Source: a virus
DNA length: 44,514 nucleotides
Direction: 5' to 3' (one strand)
Virus record (IMG/VR): IMGVR_UViG_3300037961_000978
Coordinates: 1 to 44,514 of that record
The position numbers were made by a program, and so were the translations under genes. This document shows, in pieces, positions 1 to 6,001 of the stretch (positions within the stretch are counted from its first letter, which is position 1; each line of letters opens with the position of its first letter). The notes under the pieces were generated by a model. It saw only the letters and a program-made list of their open reading frames with translations, had not been told where the DNA came from and did not search any database.

Positions 1-77
1 TCACATGTACACCCATGCCCCTTTCGAATACCAACGGTACGCATGACATACGAGAGGTACGCCTACGAGCGACTGGA

Positions 78-187
78 GTTTAGACGGGCTCGCTGTGGTA
101 CGGTCTATAGACTGGGGGACTGCGGTTTAGACGGCAGTTTAGACGGCTGAGTTTAGACGGAGGGATGGAGTTTAGACGGGAGTTTAG
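78..187 (+). repeat. Irregular direct-repeat cluster GTTTAGACGG
   Basis: Five exact copies of GTTTAGACGG lie at 78-87, 125-134, 137-146, 151-160 and 170-179, followed by a truncated GTTTAG at 182-187. The first and last full copies share the longer word TGGAGTTTAGACGGG (74-88 and 166-180). Start-to-start spacing is 47, 12, 14 and 19 bases, so this is not a CRISPR array. The cluster sits in the 293-base non-coding stretch before the first gene. Regulator binding sites, an iteron-like origin or a packaging/terminal site are all possible; the sequence alone does not decide. Confidence 0.8.
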
Positions 188-236
188 CCTCCTTTAACCG
201 CACACGGCGTTCCAGCAAAAAAAATTTTACAGAAAA

Positions 237-250
237 TTTGGTATACCAAA
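237..250. promoter_or_regulatory. Perfect 14-bp palindrome TTTGGTATACCAAA
   Basis: TTTGGTATACCAAA is a perfect inverted repeat preceded by an A/T-rich tract (217-239), 44 bases upstream of the first ATG. It has the look of a dimeric repressor operator, and its TATA core could overlap a promoter. Function is inferred from symmetry and position only. Confidence 0.5.
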
Positions 251-282
251 GAGCCCGCTAGTTTTTTTACTGGAGTCGTTAT

Positions 283-291
283 CGTCTAAAC
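283..291 (-). repeat. Inverted copy of the GTTTAGACG repeat
   Basis: CGTCTAAAC at 283-291 is the reverse complement of the first nine bases of the upstream GTTTAGACGG repeat. It ends two bases before the ATG of the first gene, so a protein bound here would cover the start region. Confidence 0.55.
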
Positions 292-293
292 TG

Positions 294-578
294 ATGCGAG
301 CGTTTGACAAGGCTTGGACTATCCTGAAACAGCGCAAGCCGCATATCACTTGGCTAGACCCTGAGAAGAGGTCGGGCTGGATTGATGGGCGTATCAATCT
401 TAGGGCAGACCTTTGGGCTGGGAATAACCCCGGTGGGTATACTGAAAGCATCTCTGATACTTACTACGACAATGCAGGATTACCTAGACCTGAGCCTCAG
501 CCTCCTGTTCAAGTAGATGAGGAAAGAGAGAAGTTTATGGCAACCATGTTTGACGAACAGGGTAATTTGAAGGTCTGA
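294..578 (+). CDS. Small protein with N-terminal AWxLLK-type helix
   Basis: A 94-residue protein with no recognisable enzyme domain. It opens with residues D5-K6-A7-W8-T9-I10-L11-K12, the same short amphipathic element found at the start of several other genes here. The middle is rich in Trp, Asp and Gly, and residues 60-75 are proline-rich. It is the first gene after the repeat-bearing control region. No clear ribosome-binding site precedes the ATG, so the message may be leaderless or start close to 294. I infer a virion-associated or capsid-targeted accessory protein from the motif; function is otherwise unknown. Confidence 0.7.
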   Translation: MRAFDKAWTILKQRKPHITWLDPEKRSGWIDGRINLRADLWAGNNPGGYTESISDTYYDNAGLPRPEPQPPVQVDEEREKFMATMFDEQGNLKV

Positions 579-622
579 GATTCATTAGTCACCAACAAGT
601 TTAATTTCTACACCGGACTCGT

Positions 623-1480
623 ATGAACGGTCTTATGAAAATCATAGTCTACGAAGTTGGTCCTAGAGATGGATTGCAATACATCAAGCACTTTGTTCCT
701 ACCTCTGACAAACAGAAACTCATAGGGCTTCTGTATGACAGCGGGCTGACTGAGATTGAGGAAGTCAGTTTCGCTCACCCGAAAGTCTTGCCGCAGATGG
801 CTGATGCAGAGGAAGTTTGGACTGGCATAGGTGCTGGGCTTGTCATGAATCAGAAGGGCTTTGACAGGGCTATGGACTTAGGTATGAACCACATCAACAT
901 CGTGTTCAGTCCTTGTGAGACATTCAATTTGAAGAACATGGGTAAGACTCGAAGCGAAATTGTTCTCATGTACAAGACGATGCTCAACGCTTACCCCAAG
1001 GACTTGGTTAGGGTATACATAAGCATGGCGTTTGGTAGTCCATATAGCGGTAGTTTTACTGAGTCAGAAATCAAGTCTTGCGTCAGAGATGCGAAGATGC
1101 TAGGCTCTACTGTAGTTCTCAGCGATACGGTTGGTGCTGCGACTGAGCAAGAGGTAAAGGACTGGGCTTCTATTGTATACGAAGAAGACCTAACTCCGGC
1201 TCTGCATTTGCACCATAAAGGCTCAGAAGAACAGGCAATCAGGCTTGTTAGGGCTGGCTTATTTTCCGGTATCAGGCAATTTGATTCTAGCATCGGGGGA
1301 TTGGGCGGTTGTCCCTTCGCAGAGGGCAGCGGTGCTAATCTTGATACTGCCCTTCTTGTCAGCCATCTACACGCTTGGGGCTTTGAAACAGGGGTAGACG
1401 AGAAGATGCTGGGGAAAGCAACTGACTTCGCAAAATCAATCAACACTTTTTTTAGTGGTCTCGCTATCCCCACCTCATGA
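623..1480 (+). CDS. HMG-CoA lyase homologue (DRE-TIM metallolyase)
   Basis: A 285-residue protein resembling HMG-CoA lyase, which cleaves HMG-CoA to acetyl-CoA and acetoacetate. The opening E-V-G-P-R-D-G-L-Q (11-19) supplies the conserved Arg15 and metal-binding Asp16. Glu46 fits the family glutamate before the SFxxPK segment (49-54). Asp168 lies in LSDTVG. His195 and His197 form the HxH metal pair, Cys230 sits in the active-site GLGGCPFA, and Asn239 is the last metal ligand. Two departures: the residue after HxH is His instead of Asp, with a one-residue insertion, and the usual Glu in the segment after Asn239 is Ala243. Length is near that of bacterial family members. ATG 635 is an alternative start. 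The stop overlaps the next start (ATGA), tying it to a viral gene. A related aldolase-type lyase activity remains possible. Confidence 0.88.
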   Translation: MNGLMKIIVYEVGPRDGLQYIKHFVPTSDKQKLIGLLYDSGLTEIEEVSFAHPKVLPQMADAEEVWTGIGAGLVMNQKGFDRAMDLGMNHINIVFSPCETFNLKNMGKTRSEIVLMYKTMLNAYPKDLVRVYISMAFGSPYSGSFTESEIKSCVRDAKMLGSTVVLSDTVGAATEQEVKDWASIVYEEDLTPALHLHHKGSEEQAIRLVRAGLFSGIRQFDSSIGGLGGCPFAEGSGANLDTALLVSHLHAWGFETGVDEKMLGKATDFAKSINTFFSGLAIPTS

Positions 1481-2727
1481 GCGCACTCGAAAACGCTTGG
1501 CTTACACTGAAGGCACAACCCGGCGCACAGGGTATGTACGGTACAGTTCACCCTGCTATTGCGGGTATGCCGTCTAACGAATACATTGATGAATACATGG
1601 GTGACAGTGCTTTAGATAATCGTCAAGGTATCGCTACGAGAGTTCTCAACCCAGTAGCGACAATGAGGGGCGGTATGCTCAACAGACTAAGAGGTAAAGA
1701 TTTGGAGATGCTTACTCCTGAGCAAAGGGCTGAACTAGAGGGGATGACTGATACCTTTAGTGGTAGAGGTGACGCAGTACAGCGTGATGTAGAGAGACCC
1801 GGTGAAATGACAGCGAGCGTTCCAGTTCCTCTAGGTAACCTTGGAGGAGGCAGGGGTGACCCTATCCCTCAAAGTGTCGCTGCTATCGAGAGAGACATCA
1901 GTCCTCTAAGAGAAGATGTGGTAGACCAAATGGGTACGAGTATGGCTTTGAACCCGAACACAGGGCAACTAGAAGTGAGACACCCTACGCAGACTATTCC
2001 TATGTTGGATGTAGACCCTGAACAAAGTTTCACTACTCCGCTTGAAAGAGCAAGAGGTAGAGAAGGTATGACATCTGCTGCTGACCGTATGGTTTCAGGT
2101 AGCAGAGGTGGCAGGTTCGATGTTAGAGGTGGTGCTAGGTCAGGTCAAAATTTACTGAACCTTGGTATGCAAACAGACCAATTCAATCAGCCAGTAGTCA
2201 GTGATAAGACTGGTAGAGCCCAAAGAAATCCATTTGCTCGTCAAAGGTCTGCTTCAAAACTTAGCAATGTCGAAGGTATGAAGACTGGAGGTTTTGGAAA
2301 AGACCCTCTATCCGGTATGTCAACTAGGTTTATTCAACCTGAACAAGAAGAAGCACCTCAAGAAATGAGCCAAGAAGATAGAATCCGAGCAATGCTCGAA
2401 GGTATGATGACACCGGGCGGTTCTAAAATACAAGAAGCACCTGTCGAAGAGGACAAACCTGAGAGAGTTTCTCGTAAATTATTCGAGCCAAGGATGACTG
2501 GCGCAAGGAGACAAGCGATGGATGACATGCAAAGACAACCTATGAGTGCTGAAGAAAAAGAAAGAATGCTCAGTCAACCTACAGATACACCAACTATGGG
2601 CGCATTCGCTGACCCATCTAGCCCGGAGGCACAACAATTTGCTAGACAGCAATTGATGCAGGCAGCAATGAACATGGGTCGTCAAGATGGCTCTAAGGCT
2701 CAGGGTGCAATTGATAGGTCAGCCTGA
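1477..2727 (+). CDS. Long low-complexity protein with AWxLLK start
   Basis: A 416-residue protein rich in Met, Gln, Arg, Gly and Pro, apparently mostly disordered. Residues E5-N6-A7-W8-L9-T10-L11-K12 repeat the helix seen at the same register in the first gene. No catalytic motif is visible. Its ATG overlaps the lyase stop by four bases, indicating translational coupling. Disordered, charged proteins in tailed viruses are often internal head or scaffold-associated proteins; with the shared N-terminal element that is the best guess here. No transmembrane segment or signal peptide is apparent. Confidence 0.7.
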   Translation: MSALENAWLTLKAQPGAQGMYGTVHPAIAGMPSNEYIDEYMGDSALDNRQGIATRVLNPVATMRGGMLNRLRGKDLEMLTPEQRAELEGMTDTFSGRGDAVQRDVERPGEMTASVPVPLGNLGGGRGDPIPQSVAAIERDISPLREDVVDQMGTSMALNPNTGQLEVRHPTQTIPMLDVDPEQSFTTPLERARGREGMTSAADRMVSGSRGGRFDVRGGARSGQNLLNLGMQTDQFNQPVVSDKTGRAQRNPFARQRSASKLSNVEGMKTGGFGKDPLSGMSTRFIQPEQEEAPQEMSQEDRIRAMLEGMMTPGGSKIQEAPVEEDKPERVSRKLFEPRMTGARRQAMDDMQRQPMSAEEKERMLSQPTDTPTMGAFADPSSPEAQQFARQQLMQAAMNMGRQDGSKAQGAIDRSA

Positions 2728-2730
2728 ATA

Positions 2731-2741
2731 GTGACACCAAA
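2731..2741 (+). promoter_or_regulatory. Post-stop motif GTGACACCAAA, copy 1
   Basis: GTGACACCAAA lies four bases after the preceding stop codon. The same 11-mer occurs five bases after the terminase stop (17193-17203); related TGACACCAA is at 2968-2976 and TAGTCACCAA at 586-595. All four sit in the rare intergenic gaps. It could be a promoter, RNA-processing or termination element. Confidence 0.35.
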
Positions 2742-2788
2742 CTACAAGTAGTGAATGCACTTCACTTGCCCTGTAAGCGGGTGAGGAC

Positions 2789-2926
2789 TTGGCGGGTAAA
2801 AGAAAAAGCATCAAATGCGAACATTGCTTTCATCATCCTACCAAAAGAGTTTACATGAAAGTCAACGGTGTCTTCAGAGGACTCGCTTGGTATTGCGAAA
2901 TGTGCACTCTTTTTACAAAAGAATAA
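2789..2926 (+). CDS. 45-residue zinc-ribbon protein (TTG start)
   Basis: A short gene starting with TTG and preceded by GGTGAGG at the right distance. The product carries two Cys-x2-Cys pairs: Cys10/Cys13 (KCEHC) and Cys36/Cys39 (YCEMC), joined by a basic loop with His12, His15 and His16. This is the pattern of a single small zinc ribbon with nothing else attached. It lies between two structured intergenic stretches. Nucleic-acid binding or a small structural role is plausible; no specific family is recognised. Confidence 0.65.
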   Translation: MAGKRKSIKCEHCFHHPTKRVYMKVNGVFRGLAWYCEMCTLFTKE

Positions 2927-2950
2927 TATAGTCTACTTAAGATTCGACTT

Positions 2951-3022
2951 TGGCTGACAGGTCGACCTGACACCAACCGGGGTTGCACTTCCTCTTTTTT
3001 CCTGTCAGCCACCCTAATCTTT
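2951..3022 (+). terminator. Long hairpin followed by a T-rich run
   Basis: TGGCTGACAGG (2951-2961) pairs perfectly with CCTGTCAGCCA (3001-3011). The 39-base loop contains the palindrome GGTCGACC (2960-2967) and a small CAAC/GTTG stem (2974-2985). The stem is followed by CCTAATCTTTTTG. It looks like a transcription terminator or a stable structured leader for the gene at 3049. Confidence 0.5.
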
Positions 3023-3048
3023 TTGTCCTGTGCAAACATGCGACAGCC

Positions 3049-3873
3049 ATGAGCGAAAGCCATAGTCTACAGCAGGCTTGGGTTTTACTCAAAGATTATA
3101 CTTTACTTAATCACCTCCCTGAAGAGTATTACGACAATTTGTCACAGCGAATGATGGACAGGGTGAAGAGTAGAAAACCACTTGAACATGTTAACGCTGA
3201 CCCTCATGAGCATTACAAAAAGCGATTAAGTCAGAGATATAATGAAAACCAAGAGTTGCCGAATGCATTCAAGAAAAGAGGTATGAAAGGCTATAAGTTT
3301 AATTTAGCAGACATCTTTTCCTTTATGGCTAACGATTTGGCTAACAATCATCCTGAGATAATTGAGGCTATGAAACTCAAGAAGCCTGCATCTGATGAGC
3401 GACTGGATGAGCGTGAACCTAGTCTGAGTTTTGATGTGATGAGAACTGATGACCCTAAACTTGACGAAAGTGAAAAGCAAATGGGACTGAGTCATACCGT
3501 AACTCCTCATTTTAACTTAGATGAGAATGGTAAGTTGCAACTCAAGACTATAGGGCATGGTATGCTAAATGATAAAACTCGACAAAACATACATGTTTTA
3601 CCTACGACAAGCCCTATACTTCCTGAGCAAGATACACACAACAACTCAAGAATCCATGAAGGGTTACCTAACAGGGTAGATTTCTTCCCAAGAGATGTAC
3701 CGTCTACCTTTGAAGATTTACAAACTCCTCCGCCTGCACCTGAGCCTTTTGATAAATATGCTAATTTACCACCTGCGTTTAGGGATGCAGCAAGGAGAAG
3801 AGACGAAGCAAGGGATATACAAACAGGCGAGCCGATGAATATGGCTTGGAGATTATTGAAGGGATTAGTATGA
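3049..3873 (+). CDS. Protein bearing the AWxLLK element at both ends
   Basis: A 274-residue protein of unknown function. The start at 3049 is chosen because it follows the hairpin and places the motif at the N-terminus: Q9-A10-W11-V12-L13-L14-K15. The C-terminus repeats it as T-G-E-P-M-N-M-A-W-R-L-L-K-G-L-V before the stop. The same TGEPMxxAW string occurs inside the gene at 11689. The body is charged, with proline-rich stretches and no enzyme signature. The stop overlaps the next ATG (ATGA at 3870). A protein with the same short helix at each end could bridge two copies of a partner such as scaffold. Confidence 0.72.
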   Translation: MSESHSLQQAWVLLKDYTLLNHLPEEYYDNLSQRMMDRVKSRKPLEHVNADPHEHYKKRLSQRYNENQELPNAFKKRGMKGYKFNLADIFSFMANDLANNHPEIIEAMKLKKPASDERLDEREPSLSFDVMRTDDPKLDESEKQMGLSHTVTPHFNLDENGKLQLKTIGHGMLNDKTRQNIHVLPTTSPILPEQDTHNNSRIHEGLPNRVDFFPRDVPSTFEDLQTPPPAPEPFDKYANLPPAFRDAARRRDEARDIQTGEPMNMAWRLLKGLV

Positions 3874-4259
3874 CGGATATAGAGTGGTTAACTGAGGCTG
3901 ACATAGTAGGTAAAACTGATTGGTCTGATGTGAATTTTTGCAATTGCTGTAGTCCTATGGAACTCAGTCTTGCGGTCATGAAAGCCAAGAAAAAGTCAAA
4001 GCCTTTCCACGGCTATAATCCAAACAAGCACGCCAAGACTGGAGGACTCAATGCTAAGGGTCGTGCGGCAGCAAAGCGTAAGACGGGCGCAAATCTGAAA
4101 AGACCTGTCACTAAGAAGCCTTCTAAACTAAAAAGGGGTAGCAAGGCATCGAAAAGGAGAAAATCATTCTGCGCTCGTATGAGTGGAGTTAAAGGACCAA
4201 CCAGTAAGAAAGGTAAATTAACACCTAAAGGTGCAGCATTAAAGAGGTGGAACTGTTGA
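3870..4259 (+). CDS. Small Lys/Arg-rich protein, DUF6321-like
   Basis: A 129-residue protein starting at the ATGA overlap. After an acidic N-terminal segment with a Cys-Asn-Cys-Cys cluster, it becomes very basic. It contains K-H-A-K-T-G-G-L-N-A-K-G-R and K-R-R-K-S-F-C-A-R-M-S-G-V-K-G-P and ends in L-K-R-W-N-C. This resembles, from memory, the uncharacterised DUF6321 family of environmental phages. High positive charge and two conserved-looking cysteines suggest nucleic-acid binding, possibly DNA condensation in the head. The exact function is unknown. Confidence 0.72.
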   Translation: MTDIEWLTEADIVGKTDWSDVNFCNCCSPMELSLAVMKAKKKSKPFHGYNPNKHAKTGGLNAKGRAAAKRKTGANLKRPVTKKPSKLKRGSKASKRRKSFCARMSGVKGPTSKKGKLTPKGAALKRWNC

Positions 4260-4609
4260 AGTGCGAAACTTGTGGGGTCTCGTCAGGTTGGTTACCGTGT
4301 GGTGCAGGTCATTCACACAACGCTTCAGATTGCCCTTCTTTCCAACAATCACAGAAAGGAGGATATGCAATGAAAGGTAATCCATTTTTGGCAATGAATG
4401 AAGCATGGGCTTTACTAAAGCAAGACGATGAGCAAAAAGCAAAGCAGAAAATCATCGCTTGCCTCAAAAAAGAAGGTGGCGCAGCCAGTATGGATGATTG
4501 TGTTAAGGCTTGTGGGTTACCAAAAGAAAAGTGCAAGAAATTAATCCAAAGTATGGATAATGTGAAAATATCACCCCATGGTGATGTCATACTAATGGAT
4601 GGACTGTGA
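4256..4609 (+). CDS. Cys-rich N-terminus plus AWxLLK protein with two candidate starts
   Basis: From TTG 4256 (TTGA overlap with the previous stop, preceded by GAGGTGG) the product is 117 residues and begins with a Cys/His-rich stretch (C-E-T-C, then Cys and His residues, Cys27). From ATG 4370, preceded by AAAGGAGG, it is 79 residues and begins with MKGNPFLAMNEAWALLK, putting the AWxLLK helix at the N-terminus as in the other genes. The remaining 60 residues (K-x-K-x-K-I-I-A-C-L-K... C-V-K-A-C-G-L-P) look like a small winged-helix or HTH fold. Both starts are credible and both products may be made. Function unknown. Confidence 0.68.
   Translation: MKCETCGVSSGWLPCGAGHSHNASDCPSFQQSQKGGYAMKGNPFLAMNEAWALLKQDDEQKAKQKIIACLKKEGGAASMDDCVKACGLPKEKCKKLIQSMDNVKISPHGDVILMDGL
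4354..4372 (+). promoter_or_regulatory. Strong internal ribosome-binding site and ATG
   Basis: AAAGGAGG lies a few bases upstream of the in-frame ATG at 4370, inside the gene that can also start at TTG 4256. It is one of the strongest such sites in this part of the window, which argues that the short, AWxLLK-headed product is actually translated. Confidence 0.55.
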
Positions 4610-4613
4610 TAAT

Positions 4614-4808
4614 ATGACTGGTTGTGACTGTGGACATTGTATAGGCATCGACTCTGCTTTTGATTTCTTAGAAAAGAAACTCTGCCCTGCTGGTAAAGCA
4701 GCAGCAAAAAGAAAATTCAAAGTTTATCCATCTGCTTATGCAAATGGCTGGGCTGTTCAATATTGTAAGGGTAAGTTCCGTGGTAAGAAAAAGGGGAAGA
4801 AGAAATGA
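4614..4808 (+). CDS. Small basic protein with C-terminal lysine tail
   Basis: A 64-residue protein. The ATG at 4614 is chosen because TGTGATAAT precedes it, the arrangement also seen at 17218; ATG 4599 in frame would add five residues. The N-terminus carries C-D-C-G-H-C. The central block K-L-C-P-A-G-K-A-A-A-K-R-K-F-K-V-Y-P-S-A-Y-A-N is a recurrent sequence in marine phage hypothetical proteins, recognised from memory. It ends in a lysine-rich tail. It probably binds nucleic acid or packs with DNA in the head; unproven. Confidence 0.68.
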   Translation: MTGCDCGHCIGIDSAFDFLEKKLCPAGKAAAKRKFKVYPSAYANGWAVQYCKGKFRGKKKGKKK

Positions 4809-5215
4809 TACCTCTCGAAGCACTTGAACACGCTTGGCTCATTCTAAAAGCAAAACAAGCCTGTCCAAGAGCGACAAAAGATTTAGAACTTAACACTGAA
4901 AATCGCAACGATGCTATTCAATCAGAACACATACGCTATGGTCCATTGAATCTTAATGACGAAGAATATTGGGAAGATGCGGCTGAACATTGGAATACCA
5001 CAGTAGAGGTAGCAAAGAAATCTAATTGCAGTAATTGTATAGCGTTTGACATTAGTCCTCGTATGAAAGATTGTATGCCATTAGAAGGAGATTTGGGCTA
5101 TTGCTGGATGCACGATTTCAAGTGCCATAAAGACAGAACATGTTATACTTGGGCAGCGGGCGGTCCTATAACAGATGACGAAACCTCTGAGAAAAATCAA
5201 GAAAAGCGAGAGTGA
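4805..5215 (+). CDS. AWxLLK protein with a C-terminal six-cysteine domain
   Basis: A 136-residue protein whose ATG overlaps the previous stop (ATGA). The N-terminus is M-I-P-L-E-A-L-E-H-A-W-L-I-L-K, a clear copy of the shared helix. After a charged linker, residues about 76-118 hold six cysteines in the order CSNC ... DC ... YC ... KCH ... TC. This recalls a Cys-rich module common in environmental phage hypothetical proteins, which may hold a metal or iron-sulfur cluster. The split into targeting helix, linker and cargo domain supports the idea that the helix is a sorting tag. Confidence 0.72.
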   Translation: MIPLEALEHAWLILKAKQACPRATKDLELNTENRNDAIQSEHIRYGPLNLNDEEYWEDAAEHWNTTVEVAKKSNCSNCIAFDISPRMKDCMPLEGDLGYCWMHDFKCHKDRTCYTWAAGGPITDDETSEKNQEKRE

Positions 5216-5220
5216 AAATC

Positions 5221-5787
5221 ATGGACAACAGATGCACTTGTCATGACACATTAGTTGTCAAGAACCTCAACAGATGGTTCAAAGAAAAGTGGGTTGATGT
5301 TTCTCGTAAAGACCCAAAGACTGGTAAGCACCCTCCTTGTGGTAGGTCGAAAGCCAAGAAAGGAAGCAAAGGCTATCCAAAGTGTAGACCAAGTGTGAGA
5401 GTCAGCAGCAAAACACCCAAGACCAGTGGCGAAATGACTAGCGGTCAGAAGCAGGCTGCTACCAAAAGAAAGCGTGCTAAGAAACAAGGTGTTGGTGGTA
5501 AACCTACTATTGTCAAAGGAGTCTTGGTTATCAAGAGTCCTGTCAGCCCTGAAGCCAAAAGGCACAAGTTGGAGTATGACAAGAAGTATGAGTCTAGTCC
5601 TAAGCGTGTCAAGTATCGTGAAGAGTTGAATCGTGAGCGCAGGAAAAGAGGTATTTACGGACAGGGTGGACCTGATATGAGTCACACCAAAGACCACACT
5701 TTGGTAGCAGAAGACCCTCATAGCAACAGAGCCCGACATTTCAAAGAACGAGGTACTCTTAAATCAGATATAGTACTGGTTAGGTAG
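5221..5787 (+). CDS. Two-part basic protein (DUF5872-like N-terminus)
   Basis: A 188-residue protein from ATG 5221 (SD GAGAGTGA); GTG 5212 in the GTGA overlap is the alternative. Residues about 15-90 (N-L-N-R-W-F-K-E-K-W-V-D-V-S-R, P-C-G-R-S-K, YPKCRP, S-G-Q-K-Q-A-A-T-K-R-K-R) match, from memory, the uncharacterised DUF5872 family of marine phages and algal viruses. The second half (K-Y-R-E-E-L-N-R-E-R-R-K-R-G, then M-S-H-T-K-D, then S-N-R-A-R) is another recurrent phage segment with regularly placed His, Asp and Asn. It could be HNH-nuclease-like, but I cannot place the catalytic residues. Strongly basic overall. Confidence 0.65.
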   Translation: MDNRCTCHDTLVVKNLNRWFKEKWVDVSRKDPKTGKHPPCGRSKAKKGSKGYPKCRPSVRVSSKTPKTSGEMTSGQKQAATKRKRAKKQGVGGKPTIVKGVLVIKSPVSPEAKRHKLEYDKKYESSPKRVKYREELNRERRKRGIYGQGGPDMSHTKDHTLVAEDPHSNRARHFKERGTLKSDIVLVR

Positions 5788-5797
5788 AGGGACTGAC

Positions 5798-6001
5798 TTG
5801 GAAGATTTTTGGAACACACTTTTGAAAGAGTTACTCAAGGTTAGTGAATACAACTTGAGTAAGATACAAGACCTTCAAGACGGTAGCATAGAGGCTATGA
5901 ACCTACTTGTTGAAGCCGCAGAAAGTTACCATTACTTGCAACAGGCTTATGAAAACAAACAGCATGGGGATATTCATGTCGGAATCTACTTCGCCGATTG
6001 A
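5798..6001 (+). CDS. Small helical protein (TTG start)
   Basis: A 67-residue acidic, helical protein starting at TTG 5798 behind a GAGGTAGAGGGA-like purine stretch. It begins M-E-D-F-W-N-T-L-L-K-E-L-L-K, a looser version of the aromatic LLK helix found in neighbours. The 3' end overlaps the next gene by 26 bases. No other domain can be named. Confidence 0.55.
   Translation: MEDFWNTLLKELLKVSEYNLSKIQDLQDGSIEAMNLLVEAAESYHYLQQAYENKQHGDIHVGIYFAD

Noticed and set aside
78-187. CRISPR array
   Set aside because: Repeats are only 10 bases with uneven 2-37 base gaps, and no cas genes are present.
991-1551. 186-codon open frame on the minus strand
   Set aside because: It is antisense to the lyase gene, whose catalytic motifs are unambiguous, and has no plausible ribosome-binding site or recognisable product.
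2983-3048. N-terminal extension of the 3049 gene
   Set aside because: It would run through the hairpin and T-run and displace the AWxLLK helix from the N-terminus; the start at 3049 fits both context and motif.
5251-5739. 162-codon minus-strand open frame
   Set aside because: Shadow of the basic two-part protein; its sequence is low-complexity Leu/Phe/Ser/Thr typical of antisense frames.
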